Shown here: positions 1 through 11,544 of the stretch, one piece after another
How the letters are laid out: each line of letters opens with the position of its first letter
How positions within the stretch are numbered: the first letter of the stretch is position 1
Position numbers and translations under genes: made by a program
NCBI GenBank assembly: GCA_031841125.1
Contig: CM063109.1
Coordinates: 27,003,321 to 27,067,320, forward strand
Source: Acanthococcus lagerstroemiae
Taxonomy: Eukaryota; Arthropoda; Insecta; Hemiptera; Eriococcidae
Direction: 5' to 3'
DNA: 64,000 nt
Notes under the pieces: model-generated
What the model was told of the DNA's origin: nothing
Database searches by the model: none
The model's input: the letters and a program-made list of their open reading frames with translations, nothing else

Positions 1-258
1 TGAACATTTGAGTCCTGAAAGAAGCTCAATTTCAGCAAGTACGAAAAATGAAATCTAAAGATTAGAAAAGAAGTAATAAAGTCAGTAAACGTCAAAGCAA
101 GTTCCATTAAGCAAGAATAGAAGACTGAAACAGAAGATAAGGGCCCAAGAAAAATAATTTTCATAAGTCTAACAGTTTAGGACAGTCGTATGCACATGTA
201 CATCCTTAGTTACACCGGCAAAACATACTCCGCAAAATTCGCGAAGGTGCAGGGTCTC

Positions 259-1080
259 TCATGCTTTCAATTGGGATGTAATTATCAGCCACTTAACGCC
301 ATCCCCATTCTGTGGACGATGTCTACGTTTATCGGCTGGTTTTCTCCTTTCAAGCTCCTCAAAATCGTCTGGAATTACTTCGTGGCAATACGGACATCGG
401 CCTCGCATTGAATGCACATTAGGATTGTGAGCCGTTGATGAACGTAAGCTGCTTTTGCGAGGTGTCCACGATGCTGTCATTACCATCTAAAAAAATGAAT
501 AATTATTATTTTACGGCACCTTGAAGTTTATTACATAATGTGTCTGCATAGTAGTATGTAATATAGCGATCGTGTGCACTTGCACTGACAGGAGTGCAAG
601 ATTGCTCTCAAAGTTGACGCTACGTACAATTTTGTTCGTACAAATTTACTTTAACATAATCGATAGTTAGTAAGCAAGGGCTGTCTTAGCCCTCTTCCCT
701 TCTGGCCAAAAAACCGGCCTAGGTCGAAAATCTGGCGAGTTGCTATACGTGCTCCCCGACGTCTCTGAAGTAATGCTCGAAAGGGCAGATTCCAGGTCTC
801 GGGTGGAGAGCAAATTATAAAAAACAGTAAGCAAGGGTTGCACATATAGGCTTACCTGTTCAACTATTTTTGCTGCTTGTTTTATTAGCAGTGGTTTTGT
901 GTATTGTTTATGGCACTCAGAATGAACATAAACCGGGCACGTATTCAAAAACTCTTCGTCTCTACCATCTCTCCGTGCTTCACTGCTCCTAATTAAAGTA
1001 TGCTCACCTTTCTTCGACAATATTATTAATCGTTCATCAGATTTTTTGCAAATAACACATACTTTCGTCGTATCCGTTTT
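259..1080 (-). CDS. Partial two-exon gene for a Cys/His-rich (zinc-finger-like) protein
   Basis: Two minus-strand segments read as spliced exons. The first runs from about 1080 to 856 and carries V-C-V-I-C-K-K, then SSEARRDG, then T-C-P-V-Y-V-H-S-E-C-H-K-Q-Y, a C-x2-C plus H-x3-C-H layout that could bind zinc. It ends at a consensus donor (AACAG/GTAAGC, 856/855). A T-rich acceptor (TTTTTTTAG, ending at 487) opens the second exon at 486, which carries GRCPYCHEV and stops at 259. Both junctions are phase 0. The pattern resembles an uncharacterised insect protein family whose N-terminus pairs Cys motifs with an S-x-E-x-R-R-D segment; that recall is from memory. No start codon is visible: the reading frame meets a stop at 1081-1083, just before a MITE (1089-1537), and no acceptor is evident there. 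The intron (487-855) holds SINE and LINE fragments. It could be an intact inner piece, a pseudogene, or a transposon-carried gene. Function unknown. Confidence 0.5.
678..752 (-). repeat. SINE body fragment lacking the tRNA head
   Basis: This stretch matches the body of the tRNA-derived SINE at 48562-48697, sharing GGGCTGTCTT, CCTTCTGGC and TAGGTCGAAA blocks in the same order and on the same strand. The tRNA-like promoter half is missing. It lies inside the intron of the Cys/His-rich gene fragment. Confidence 0.6.
753..802 (+). repeat. R1-like LINE 3' tail fragment
   Basis: The block with TAATGCTCGAAAGGGC and ATTCCAGG is related to the 3' untranslated tail of the R1-like family seen at 44974-45010. 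The same block also sits beside the SINE at 48.5 kb, but in the opposite relative orientation. Confidence 0.45.
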
Positions 1081-1088
1081 TTACAGTA

Positions 1089-1537
1089 CAGTAGAAGCTC
1101 GATTATCCGCCTTGAATTTATCCGCCCGCCCTCCCAGATTATCCGCCCAAGGAAGGGCGAATAATCCGAATTTTGTTAAAAATTTATAAATATAATACCT
1201 ATGTACACCTTTGTACAGTAATATTGACCGTACCTATCTACAGATGCAATCTTTGTAGTCAATATGTACAAGAAACATGCATAAGCGGTGGTGTGTCTGT
1301 GATCTTTTTATCGTATTATAATACGTATGTCCAAATTTACACCATATTTCTCTTTAAAAAGTCTTTTCCTTATTCCAAATTTAAAGTAATAATGTATACA
1401 CATGCATCATATTGTAATTTAATGCATACATAATACATTTTTTCATGTTTAAACGTTTTATGATTAAAATTCTATTCAATTCGGATTATCCGCCCTGCCT
1501 TCAGCCCCGATTAAGGCGGATAATCGAGCTTCTACTG
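1089..1537. mobile_element. Pogo/Tigger-type MITE with TA target duplication
   Basis: The ends are inverted copies of each other: CAGTAGAAGCTCGATTATCC from 1089 and its complement ending at 1537. Both sides are flanked by TA (1087-1088 and 1538-1539). The CAGTaGAAgCTCGATtATCcG style end and TA duplication are typical of pogo/Tigger members of Tc1/mariner. The 449-bp interior is AT-rich with no transposase. A further TTATCCGCC word repeats just inside each end. It abuts the exon of the Cys/His-rich gene fragment. Confidence 0.9.
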
Positions 1538-1737
1538 TATATGGTGTGAATATGCACGTAGTGTGCGAACTTCAGCGCGCACTGACGGCTTTATTTTCAA
1601 CTGCACGAAAATTTTACAAGATACATTTTTAATGTAAATTTTAATAAGGAATAACTTTTGTTCGAAACATTTTTTCATAAAATGTTTCCTAAGCGACATA
1701 TCTGCGAAAAACCAAATTTTGGGGTCTTTGAAGCTCC

Positions 1738-2320
1738 CTGGGGGGGGGGGGTGAACCTCCACCGGAATCCCTGTGCACTTTTAGTATGTTAATCACGGAG
1801 CTATTTCAAAGACATTTCAATATTTGTTCTATGAGCAGTGCTAGTTTTACCATACGGGCCGACAAAATATTCCTTGTTAAATTTTCTGGAAAAAAGATCC
1901 CATACAACTTTTCTCTAGAACCCATATTTACTGAGAGAATCTCAAAAATGTGTGAAAGTTTCGAGGAACATGGCTTTTGTTATTTTTTCTTTCGTAACTG
2001 ATCTTTATTAGCTACGTCGCAGTTATATCTAAAACATATTCACTTTAGGACGCATATGCAAATAACATAAAATGTTCCTTGTTAAATTTTCTATAAGAAG
2101 GTCCGATACAACTTTTTTTTAGAAAACATATTTATCGAAACAACCGCAAAAATGCGTAGAATTTTCGAAAAACATAGATTTTTAAATTATTTTACGGCTG
2201 AAATATCTGTTAATGTCGGGTAATGCACACCGCAATATAACTTCAGTCTCTGTCTACTGAGGCAAGCGCCTTAGTTTGCCCCCTCCCCCCACATGACTAC
2301 GCCTATGACAGTTTATTGGG
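1738..2320. repeat. Unclassified repeat with an internal diverged duplication
   Basis: A block around TTCCTTGTTAAATTTTCT, ATACAACTTTT, CATATTTA and AAAAATG occurs at about 1870-1975 and again at about 2078-2175, offset by roughly 208 bp. A run of G lies at 1741-1751 and a hAT-like end sequence (complement of ATGACTACGCCTATGACAG) near 2293-2311. No matching left end was found, so the borders are uncertain. Confidence 0.35.
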
Positions 2321-2752
2321 TACCTACCATAGAGTAGACCTCGGATTATACACCCTCACCATTGGTCACGACCGCTAGGTTTGCTACGCTGATCTTTTTA
2401 CATCTCGTATCTGTTTATGCAGTCCGTTTGCGCTGTTTCAGTCACATTTAGTGAAAAATTGTTTAAAAAAAATTTTTTTACGTAGAATAATTTTGTACTG
2501 ATCTATTGTAGACGTACCGTGAAGAGAAAAATCCTGAGGAATAAAAGGGGGTATACACGTTCTTCCCAATCACGAACGAAGCAACAGTCGGGGGAAGAAA
2601 ACTTTTCCTATGTTCATTTAGATGTTTATTTCTACGACTTTGTAAAAAAAAACTGCCGGAATTAATGCGAATAAAAATGCTATAATGACTAGAGCACAAT
2701 AAAATTAGGCCTGTATAACAGTACCAATAGCCTACATAGTAACAAAAGGCAT

Positions 2753-3600
2753 GTGTACTTCGTAAACAGGTTCGATTTCTATGGAGCAACGCAACGAGTT
2801 TTATTAAAAATAACTCGAACAGATTTAATTTTAAACACATTCCATAGGTCTATAAATAGATGGAACAAAAGAAAACACGCATGTAAATTACGTGAATTGC
2901 ATGTACCGTTTCACTATGGCAATATAGGCCTAAGGGGACCGGTTCACGCGAGTTTAACCTTATTCGACCCAACGTTGATACCCGCTCAAAAGGCTCATAC
3001 GCTGAACCCGATGATGGCATTATGTCGTACGTCTGTTGAAAAAATTAATAATTGTTTACGGTAATTAGAGAAATTAGATTCAGCATTACAATGGGCCTAT
3101 ACTGAAAGACGTGATTTTCAAGTTGTTTCAGGTTCACATGAGACCAGGACTGGAGAAAAGTACCTATTTGATTCTGACGAGCGAAATTTTTATAACTACT
3201 TCTACAGCAGAAATCTTGTTTAGTCATTTAGTTATACACTTCTGTCGTGGGTAAAATCACTACGATTGTGATGTGGCTTGACATGTACCCGCGAATGAGA
3301 ATAATGAAGGAAAAACTCAAATTATGGAATGATAGTTAATTACAAACCGAAGAGTTCGGTGGTGACCTTCGATCTGCATCACTGCATGCGTGGCTGGGGG
3401 TAGGACCCATTTAAACGCTCGGAAATTCTTGGGAAAATTGTAATTCCGGATGAAAATACAGAGGCCTATCAACGATGCATGAAGATGACTTCAATGATGT
3501 TGTAAATTGATAATTATGAAGGGATTATCGAAACGTTAAAACATTACTGCGACAAAGTATCCTACGTTCGACTGATCGGGTACTCCCGAAATTAATTAAG
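2753..3600 (+). pseudogene. Unidentified decayed coding stretch
   Basis: One forward frame is open from 2753 to 3061, has a single TAA at 3062-3064, then stays open to a stop at about 3222. Its composition looks protein-like: segments such as GLRGPVHASLTLFDPT, AHTLNPMMALCRT, LQWAYTERRDFQ and DERNFYNYFYSRN. A second shorter stretch at about 3410-3590 reads KIVIPDENTEAYQRCM, one stop, then NYEGIIETLKHYCDK. Together they look like a protein gene broken by stops and frame changes. I do not recognise the family: no reverse transcriptase, integrase or transposase motif is visible. It could be an unfamiliar transposon protein, an integrated viral gene or a host pseudogene. Flanks are ordinary AT-rich DNA, with a Jockey-like relic starting about 400 bp further on. 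Confidence 0.35.
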
Positions 3601-4001
3601 CTTTAGTAATTCAGCCGTTGCGCGTTCCCAAAATTTTGTAAAAATACATTTTCAATGAATAGAAGGGTGATTGTGGGACAGTTGCCACACTTCCTGGTTT
3701 TTTGGTTGGATTAAAATGTTCGGTCTGTATAGCTCATATTAAAGGCTGAATCTTCAGCTACAAATTGACTGTTGACCACTTTTAAATAATTTGGAAACTT
3801 TCTACGACACAAAAATCAACCCTACCTCTTTTGTGGGATAATTGCCGCATGCTGGATTAGTTGCTACATCCTCTGTGGGATAGATGTCATGCGAAAACGA
3901 AATAGGTACTATTAATTTGAAAAACCTGCTAATTAATCAACATATAACGTAGGCTCGTTTCTGCTGCCTCTTCGCAATACAAAAATTTTGGAGTAATCGT
4001 T

Positions 4002-5460
4002 TTGAGAATAATTAAAAGCAATAGCGTAAAACAAATTGTGCAAAAACGTAAGCCGAATTTGTCGTACGGGCCAGACTGTATCCCCACCCCTCCCCCCTGT
4101 ATATCTTTCACGCATGACCTGATTGATGCAACCTCCAACGTTTTTATTCAATTTAATTCTGCGGACCTGAGTTTTTCTGAATGTATGGAAAATAGCAAAA
4201 ATTATCTTCATTCCCAAATCTGAAAAATCTAGTGAAATAAAGGATCGACGAATATCACTATTACCGTTACTGTGCAAAATATTTGTGACATTAGTTTATA
4301 GAAAATTAAATAAAACATAGGAATTGAATCTATCCCCAACTCAGCACGGGTTTATTGAGGGTAAATCCGTACAAACAAACCTTCTTAACTTGACTAATCA
4401 TATGTATGATAGCCTTCAGGATAGGAAACAACTCAATGTCATTTACATGGACTTCTCAAAGGCATTTGACACAGTCAATCATTAACTTTTAATTCAAAAA
4501 CTAGATATTATATTGGGCTTATCTGATGAATTGATCGTACTATTTCAGTCATACTTGGAAGGAAGAAGGTAGTTTGTGGAGTATCATGATATTAGATCCC
4601 GTACTTATTTATGCCCTTCAGGTGTTCCTCAGGGATCAGTCGTGGGTCCCTTCTTATTCCTCATTTGTAAAATGATATTACTTTTGAAGTAGAGAAATCC
4701 AAACAACAGCTATATGCAGATGACGTAAAAATATTTAAAAAGATAACTTCCCTCTCAGACTGTATTGAGCTTCAGGCAGATCTGAATTCTATTATTTGTT
4801 GGAGCGATCGGAATCTACTGACCTTCAGTAAATTCAAATGCCAAAGCCTTACTTTTAGTCGTATAAAGGAGCCCTTGCTACACTATTATACAACAGAAGA
4901 TTATAGATACCAAGTATTCAGGAAGTAAGGGACCTGGGAGTACTACTTAATAACAAATTATCATTTTCCAGACCCATAGATTTCATCACCTTAAAATGTA
5001 AAGAAATAACCGGTTTTATCAAAAGGAACAGCGTTAATTTCAAGAAATATATGATACTAAGAAATTATTATTTTTTGCTTTGGTAAGATCAGTCTTGGAA
5101 TTTAGCGCAGTTATTTGGATCCACGCTCAAGGTAAAATTGAAAAAATTGAAAATATCCAAAAAACATTTTTAAAATATTTATATCATGATGATCTGTTTA
5201 CACATTACCCATACAACCTGTAATATATTGAACTGTTGCCGGGGTTTGAGGTGATGAGTCTAAGTAACAAACAAAAATTATTAGCTGTGTTGAGAGACGC
5301 CATAGTAATAATTCCCCCCCCCTCCCCTCTGACCACAGCTTCGTCCACAATAGCAGAAAACATAACTGTACCTTTTTACGTTCCCTGTGATTTTTCTCGT
5401 CATCTATTAACTTTACGTGAGGAATAGTTCCAATTATTGTACATAAAATTTCCTACAACA
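4002..5460 (+). pseudogene. Jockey-superfamily non-LTR reverse transcriptase, dead
   Basis: Translation across three frames gives the usual order of a non-LTR reverse transcriptase. There is a K-P-N-L-S-Y-G-P-D entry (4050), YMDFSKAFDTVNH with the first catalytic Asp (about 4444-4485), GVPQGSVVGP (about 4621), YADDVKIF with the catalytic Asp pair (about 4712), a DLGVLL block (about 4934), and a C-terminal LPGFEVMSLSNKQKLLAVL (about 5235). The palm residues survive, but stops and small frameshifts interrupt the frame many times, for example right after the AFDTVNH block. The endonuclease half is missing, which fits a 5'-truncated insertion. A C-run interrupts the C-terminus near 5313. Confidence 0.85.
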
Positions 5461-5865
5461 AAGATTTTTTAATATTTTTTACTAAATGTGATAGTCGTTA
5501 CGCAAATGACCCGCAAAAACAAGATACGAAATTTTCAATTCTCAGTAAAGCATACCTACGTTAGGGTGTCTGTTATTTTCCACGTTTTCAAAAATCGGTT
5601 GGACTACCCCTTGATCTTGTTCCTCGTCATGAGATAGTATTGCCACAAAATTTTCAGCCATTCTAACCCGTGCAGCAATCTAGTTGAAGTTTTACGTGAG
5701 ATTTACATAGGGATTTTACTTGTATCATGAAATGGTTAATACATATTTTTAAAAAACGGTGATCCAATTTTCAATAGTACGGCTTAGTAAAATATGAAAT
5801 GTGGCAGTGCAGAGAATAAGGCCCTACTTTGGTGATATGGACTTACGCGTCATATTATAGTAGAT

Positions 5866-6083
5866 AAAATTTCGGATAAAATGAGACTGTGCGGAGCTCT
5901 CTAGCTCCAAAATTCATCGAGATATGGCTGTTTAAAGTTGAGATTTCAAAAAACCTGATTTTGAGGGAAATTCAAAAGTTAAAATCCGTTCAAAAAATGA
6001 AAAAACTACAAATTCAAAACGGTATATCTCTAAAATGAATGAAACTAGAGAGCTCCGTGAGGTCTCATTTTATCAGAAATTTT
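5866..6083. repeat. Imperfect inverted repeat (foldback)
   Basis: The arms are about 5866-5927 and 6021-6083. Both carry AAAATTTCxGATAAAATGAGAC, a gap, CGGAGCTCTCTAG and a GAGATAT block in opposite orientation, with a spacer of about 90 bp. No target duplication or coding potential was seen. It may be an old MITE or a hairpin-type repeat. Confidence 0.65.
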
Positions 6084-7233
6084 GTAAAGAATTTTGTCGG
6101 CAACCTCTTGGGTGATATCTTGCTGTGATGAGGAAAACGTGAAAAATAAAATAAAAAGACTCTCGGTAAGGTTATATATTGCTAAAATCGCGACCAAAAG
6201 CACCTAGGAGAAGGAATATTCCGACAGATAAACCCTGTTGAAAGCAATGAAAAACTGCAACAGTATCTCTTTCTAGGAAATGTAGTTTTTCCAAGTATTA
6301 ATTACTGATGATGGTGTTCCAACAGGTAAATAATTCTTCCGGACGCATAAGGCTCCCCATTCGGATATCCGGGAGGGAGCTACTTGGGAGAGCATTGCCA
6401 TTGGAAAGTTTTAAAAAGAAAGGGGCGATTAAAATGGGAACTTATTTGGAATGAAGAAGCTTGAATGGAGTTGGAAGATTAGAGAATCTTAAGAGAGAAA
6501 TGACGAGGCTCAAACTAGGAATGGAATAAGTGAAGTAAGGTGAAAAGAGAAGAATGATTTTTGGTCAGGAGACTTCAGAATAATAAAAGGGCAAGCAGGC
6601 ATCGGAATTGTAATTATGAATAAACAAATAATAAAATTATATATTATAAGCAACAGAGTGAAAGGTTAATCTTGATAAAAAGCAATACCAAACCAGTACT
6701 CACAACAATAATACTAGTACGAGTATATATACCTACTAATACTCACGAGGACGAAGGAATTGAGGTAGTTATGAAAAATTTGAGGGACTTATGAAGCATG
6801 TTAGAGGCGAAGAGCAAGAGAACGTGAGAAGCACCTTCTCATAATGTATAACTCTAGAATATTATCGGATTAAACTTGTTAACTATTTTTTTAAATAATT
6901 ATTGAAAACTTTTTTTTTTTTTTGCCGAAAAAGTGACGAAATGGTGAAAATTTGCCGAAAATACAGTTTTTAATGCCGAGAAATAAATTTTTAGTGCCGA
7001 AAAATCCTTTCTCTACTTATTATTATGGGTGATTGGAATGCTAGAGTTGGTGATGGAAAAGAAGGTAGTATAGTTGGGGATTTTTGGATTAGAAATGAGA
7101 AATGAAAAAGGAGAGCGTCTGATACAGTTTTGTGCAAAGTATAACTTAGTTATAGAAAATACTCAATTTAAAAATCACTATAGAAGAAGATGGAAGAGTC
7201 CACGTGACGAAGGTAGATATCAAAATAATTGAT

Positions 7234-7261
7234 TATATTATTATTATTATTATTATTATTA
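7234..7261. repeat. (TTA)n microsatellite
   Basis: About nine ATT/TTA units in the endonuclease region of the RTE-like relic. It disrupts the reading frame there. Confidence 0.9.
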
Positions 7262-8151
7262 CAAAACAACATTTTAGGAATTAAATATTAGACTGTAAAA
7301 CTTATCCAGGAGCCGATATTGACAGTGATCATAACTTGGTAATAAAAAAATGCAAGCTTAAATTAAGAAACTTGGTAGAAAAGAAGAGGTAAAAAGATGG
7401 AATTTGAAAAAGTTAGAAAATATTAATACTCTAGAGAAATATCAAGAGGATATTGTATTAGAATTAGAGGCTGAAAAAACACAGGAAATTAACAATGTGG
7501 AGGAAGAGTGGAGTAAAATAAAGGAGAGAATATTAAAATCAGTAGAAGAAAACTTAGGTCAAACTAAGAGAGAAGAAAAGAAACCATGTATGAAGGAGGA
7601 AATCGTCAGAAAGATAGATGGACGAAGAAAATATAAGAATGCAAACGATAGGGAAGGTAGATTAGCTTATCAAAAGTTAAGGAATGAAATAAAGAGAGTG
7701 TGTAAAAAGGCAAAGGAGGAATGGATGAAAGAAAAAAGTGATAAAATGGAAGAGTTTATGAATAATCCTATAGCAAAGTAAAAATGGAGTCTGGAGAAAG
7801 AAGGAAGAAAACAAGTAATACAACAAATAAGGAGGGAGAGCCTATTTACACAGTTGAAGGAAAAGTGAAAAGATGGGTAGAGTATGTAGAAGGACTATAT
7901 AGTAATAATGGGAATGAAGATATAAGAATGGAGAGGGAGGAAGATGTGGAAGAAGATGAGAGAGAAGACTCAATTTTAAGGAGTGAATTTTAAAAAGCAT
8001 TGTGAGATTTAAAGAAAGGGAAAGCTGCAGGAGTGGATGAGATACCAGCCGAATTATTACAAAACTTAGGAGAATATGTACTTGATAGCTTGTACAAATT
8101 AGTATGTTATATTTATGATAATGGGGAAATGCCTGAGGACTTCAAAAAGAC

Positions 8152-8375
8152 CCAATTGACTGAAGCCACTCACAATCCAAATTGTTGCTTTTGTGAACAT
8201 TACTCAGTAATCACACGACGTGAACTAATGCTGAGTGATCACTTCGCACACACTATTTTAAAATGATGAGATGTTGAACACTCACAAAGAAATGTGAGTG
8301 GCCAAAAGTCTCAAAACGGTAGTGGTTTGTGATATGTTTTGTGAGTGCTCTCCAAATTGTCAGTCGGGGAGTGTT
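8152..8375. mobile_element. Small non-autonomous insertion inside the RTE-like relic
   Basis: The reverse transcriptase text stops after EDFKK (8150) and resumes with VIIPKK (about 8376). The 0.2 kb between has no LINE similarity. It holds GACTGA and CACTCACAA near the left side and inverted equivalents near the right side. It also has a second internal pair (CCACTCACA at 8168 and TGTGAGTGG near 8295) and the palindrome GTGATCACTCAG/CTGAGTGATCAC. This looks like a degenerate MITE. No target duplication is certain. Confidence 0.5.
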
Positions 8376-9959
8376 ATTGTAATTATACCAAAAAAGCAGG
8401 AGCAGATAGGTGTGAAAATTATCGAACAATTAGTCTGTTTTTTACACGCGTCAAAAATATTAATTAGGATAATTTACAGGAGAATTGAAAATAGAATCGA
8501 TGCAGAATTAGGAGATGATCAGTTTGGATTTAGGAAAAGTAGAGGTACTTAGGGAAGCAGTGTTAGCTTTGAGATTAATTGTAAATGGGTAACTCAGAAA
8601 GGGGCAGGAGGGCAGGATACATATATGGCATTCGTTGATATTGAAAAAGCTTTTGACAATGTTAAATGGGATAAAATGTTTGATGTTCTAAAAAAGATAG
8701 GAATAAAATTTGAAGAAAGACAAGTTATATTAAACTTATATAAAGGACGGAAAGCCACATTAAGAATAGAAGGAGAGAAAGGGGAGGCTAATATAAAAAA
8801 ATGTGTAAGGCAGGGATGCTCCTTATCTTCAGTATTACATAATCAGTACATAAAGTAGGCCATAAAAAAAATAAAATAAAAATTTGAAGCAGGTGTCACT
8901 ATACGTGGACATCGAGTAGAGATGCACAGGTTTGCAGATGATATTGTCTTATTAGCTGAAGGGAGTATTGATTTGGAAAACATTTTAAATGAAATGGAGG
9001 AGATTTTGAGTATATTTAGCGTATGGAATGAGGATAACTAGAAATAAAACTAAAGTAATAGTATGTAATCGATGTGAACACGGTAGATTAAATATAAATA
9101 TTGGACAGGAAAAGATTGAGGAAGTAAGCGAATTTTGCTATTTAGGGAGTAAAATAACAAAAGATGGAAGGAGTAAAATGGATATTAGTAGTAGAATAGC
9201 GCAAGCTAAATTAGCATTTTATCGAAAAGGTAAATCTTCTCAAATCAAAAAATTGTTCTTGGAAACTTATGTTTAGAGTGTAGCCTTGTATGGATGTGAA
9301 ACTTGGACCATAGGAAAATTAGAGAAGAGAAGAAGAGAAGCAGAGAAGCCTTTGAGATGTGGTGCTATAGGCGGATACTTAGCAATAAATGGATGAATAA
9401 GGTAAGAAATGAGGAAGTACTTAACAGAGTAGGGGGTAAAATGGGTATTTAGAATTGCGTGAAGGGAAGCAGAGATAAACTAATAGAGCATAATTTGAGG
9501 CACCCAGGAATAATATCACTGCTGCTAGAAGGAAGAGTGGAAGGAAAGAATTGGGTATGTCGGCAAAGATTCCAATATGTTCAGCAGATAATCAAGGATG
9601 TGAAATGTAAGTGTTATTATGAAATGAAAGAACTTACACAAGATATGAAGAATTGGAGAGCTGCAACAAACCGGTCGTAAGACTGATAATGTTATCATCA
9701 TCATCAACATCATCATGAATACAAAATGAAAAAGTTTTCCAGTGAGAACAAAACTGAGCTGGATGGGGGCAAAACAGAGATGAGATGGGTTCATGTTTTC
9801 ATCTCAAATGAACGAACGAAGGTAGACAAAGAAAACGGTTAACGCCATTCGAAAGAGGAGGGTTTATTCTGCCAAAATCGCGACGAGTCCAGATTTTGAC
9901 AGTTTTGAACTTGATTCACAAAAATCGCCGTGTCTCATAAACTAGGATCGACAAAGTAG

Positions 9960-10135
9960 GACCTTATTACCTGCTTCTTGTTCTTCTTCACGACCCCTTT
10001 TCTATCCATTGCTGAATGAAGGCCACTTCCCGAGTTTCCTCCATGACCGTCAGTCCTGCGCTGCCTCTCACCAGTCCATCCTGTATTGCCCATTTTGATC
10101 GGAGCTGGTACGACACTCTTTTCTTCGTTTCATGG
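9960..10135 (-). pseudogene. Possible LINE C-terminal tail
   Basis: The minus strand reads a short basic tail (RGSAGLTVMEETREVAF or, in another frame, EAAQD-x-RSWRKL) ending in a GAAGAAGAAC-rich stretch. That is like the last residues and tail of several LINE families. It is too short and broken for a firm call. Confidence 0.25.
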
Positions 10136-10179
10136 TGGTTTGGAGGGTTAGTACTTCACTCTAGTTTTTTTTTTTTTTT

Positions 10180-11540
10180 GTCTGATTGATTCTGGGAGGA
10201 AGGAATCAGCAAATTGAAGAAAAAAAATAGTATTTTAGTCGGCATTTTTAAGAATGACCACATCAGAAACAGTGCTCGCGACGTCTGTGAGGATTAGCGT
10301 CCTTGTGTGTTGAGTCTTAACTGTCCAGTACTCATACTCACTCAGGTTTCTTCATGCAGGAAGAAATTCAATACACCGGGAACCGGGAACTGGATCAACG
10401 CGGAAATTTCTGAGCTTAATTATCGTTTAAGAGATAATACCGCTGTCTAACAGTTACCGCGTCCACCGCTGCGACAGATGTCAGGGGCAAATTCCGGTCA
10501 AAATCGAGCGACTGGATCGCGAAGCGATCTGACCTTGAACTTTTCGCGATAAAAATATTTTATTTTCGCCCCTCCTTCTGGCTAGAACGCCAGATTCTCT
10601 GAACGCGCTTGAAGCTGTCCCGCTCCGTTTATTGCGGCCGTTTTGCTCAGCTCTCGGTATTCCTCTCCCCCTGCCCCAGTTGGCGCCGACCGGTGTGAAA
10701 ATCGCTTCATTAAAAACAACTTTAGAAAATTATTCTCCGATGTAAACGAGCGGAAAAAAGTATCGAACGTATCGGTAAATATTTTCGCGCCGATTTTAAT
10801 CGATTAGGAAATATTAAAACGGGAAGTTGAAGCGCGCAGTTTTGGAAAATAAAACAAAAAAAAAAGAACACGCCTTGAACAGACCGTCAAGCTATATAAC
10901 TGCCGAACATTTTTCAAACTGTGGAAATTGAGGGGGAGATGTTAATCTGATTTCTCTACCCGAGTTTTTATTAAAGCGCGTTATCGAGAAAATTGTACGT
11001 AAATATTCTCCGCGTTATCCTTATTTTTTCAAATCGGCAGGCTTAACGAAAAGAAATCTTCTTAAACTCGTTTATCCGTATAAATCGCGGATTTTAAGAT
11101 TAAATCCGGAAATAAAAAAAATCATGTACGAGCCAAAAATTTGAGCTTGTATCGAACTACGATTACAAAACCAAGGTGCCAAAACGAAAATGAGGAAACC
11201 TACACCGGGATTTACATGTCACTTTATGCTCAAACACAGCTGAGGATTGGTGTATGAGGATTGCAGACCTGCCGAAAAGTGGATGCAATAGCAGGCCGTT
11301 TTCTCATTTAGCTCTAGTTTAGGAGAGGCACTTTCAGTCGGAAAAATCTGATGGTATGCAGTGGCAAAACTGATTGGAAACATAAAAACGACCCGACTGG
11401 TTCCGAAATGAGGCAGACACAGCATTGTCGGAGACGAATGCTTTCAACGTTTGAGAAGGAAACCGCATATTTATAGGTGGGCTTTACAGGTGTGATGTGG
11501 TGAGATAAACCCCTCCCCCTCTCTGAAAATGGATTTCTTC
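10180..11540. other. No gene seen; CpG-keeping unique-looking DNA
   Basis: No supported reading frame or repeat was recognised. From about 10420 to 11110 the sequence is relatively rich in CG dinucleotides (GCGCGTTATCGAG, CCGATCGG-type words) compared with the AT-rich surroundings, and not visibly repeated elsewhere in the window. It could include regulatory DNA, but nothing specific can be pointed to. Confidence 0.3.
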
Positions 11541-11544
11541 ATTC

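Larger units (their letters stand above)
6415..9718 (+). pseudogene. RTE-like non-LTR retrotransposon, near full length, inactivated
   Basis: The order of domains fits an APE-type endonuclease followed by reverse transcriptase. N-terminal endonuclease pieces come first (LEWSWKIRESKERNDEA-like text near 6460, G-D-W-N-A-R-V-G-D-G at about 7026, D-S-D-H-N at about 7324). A lysine-rich linker spans 7404-7781. The palm follows with FVDIEKAFDNV (about 8631), VRQGCSLS (about 8808) and RFADDIVLLAE (about 8928), then a YLGSKIT block (about 9142) and a LINE C-terminus (9459-9680). It ends in a (TCA)n tail near 9692-9718, the short microsatellite end usual for RTE. Stops and frameshifts break it into at least seven frames. 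A (TTA)n run sits at 7234-7261 and a 0.2-kb insertion at about 8152-8375. Confidence 0.85.

Noticed and set aside
6900..6922. T-run as a terminator or retroposon tail
   Set aside because: It lies inside a LINE relic with no adjacent Pol III gene; simple homopolymer.
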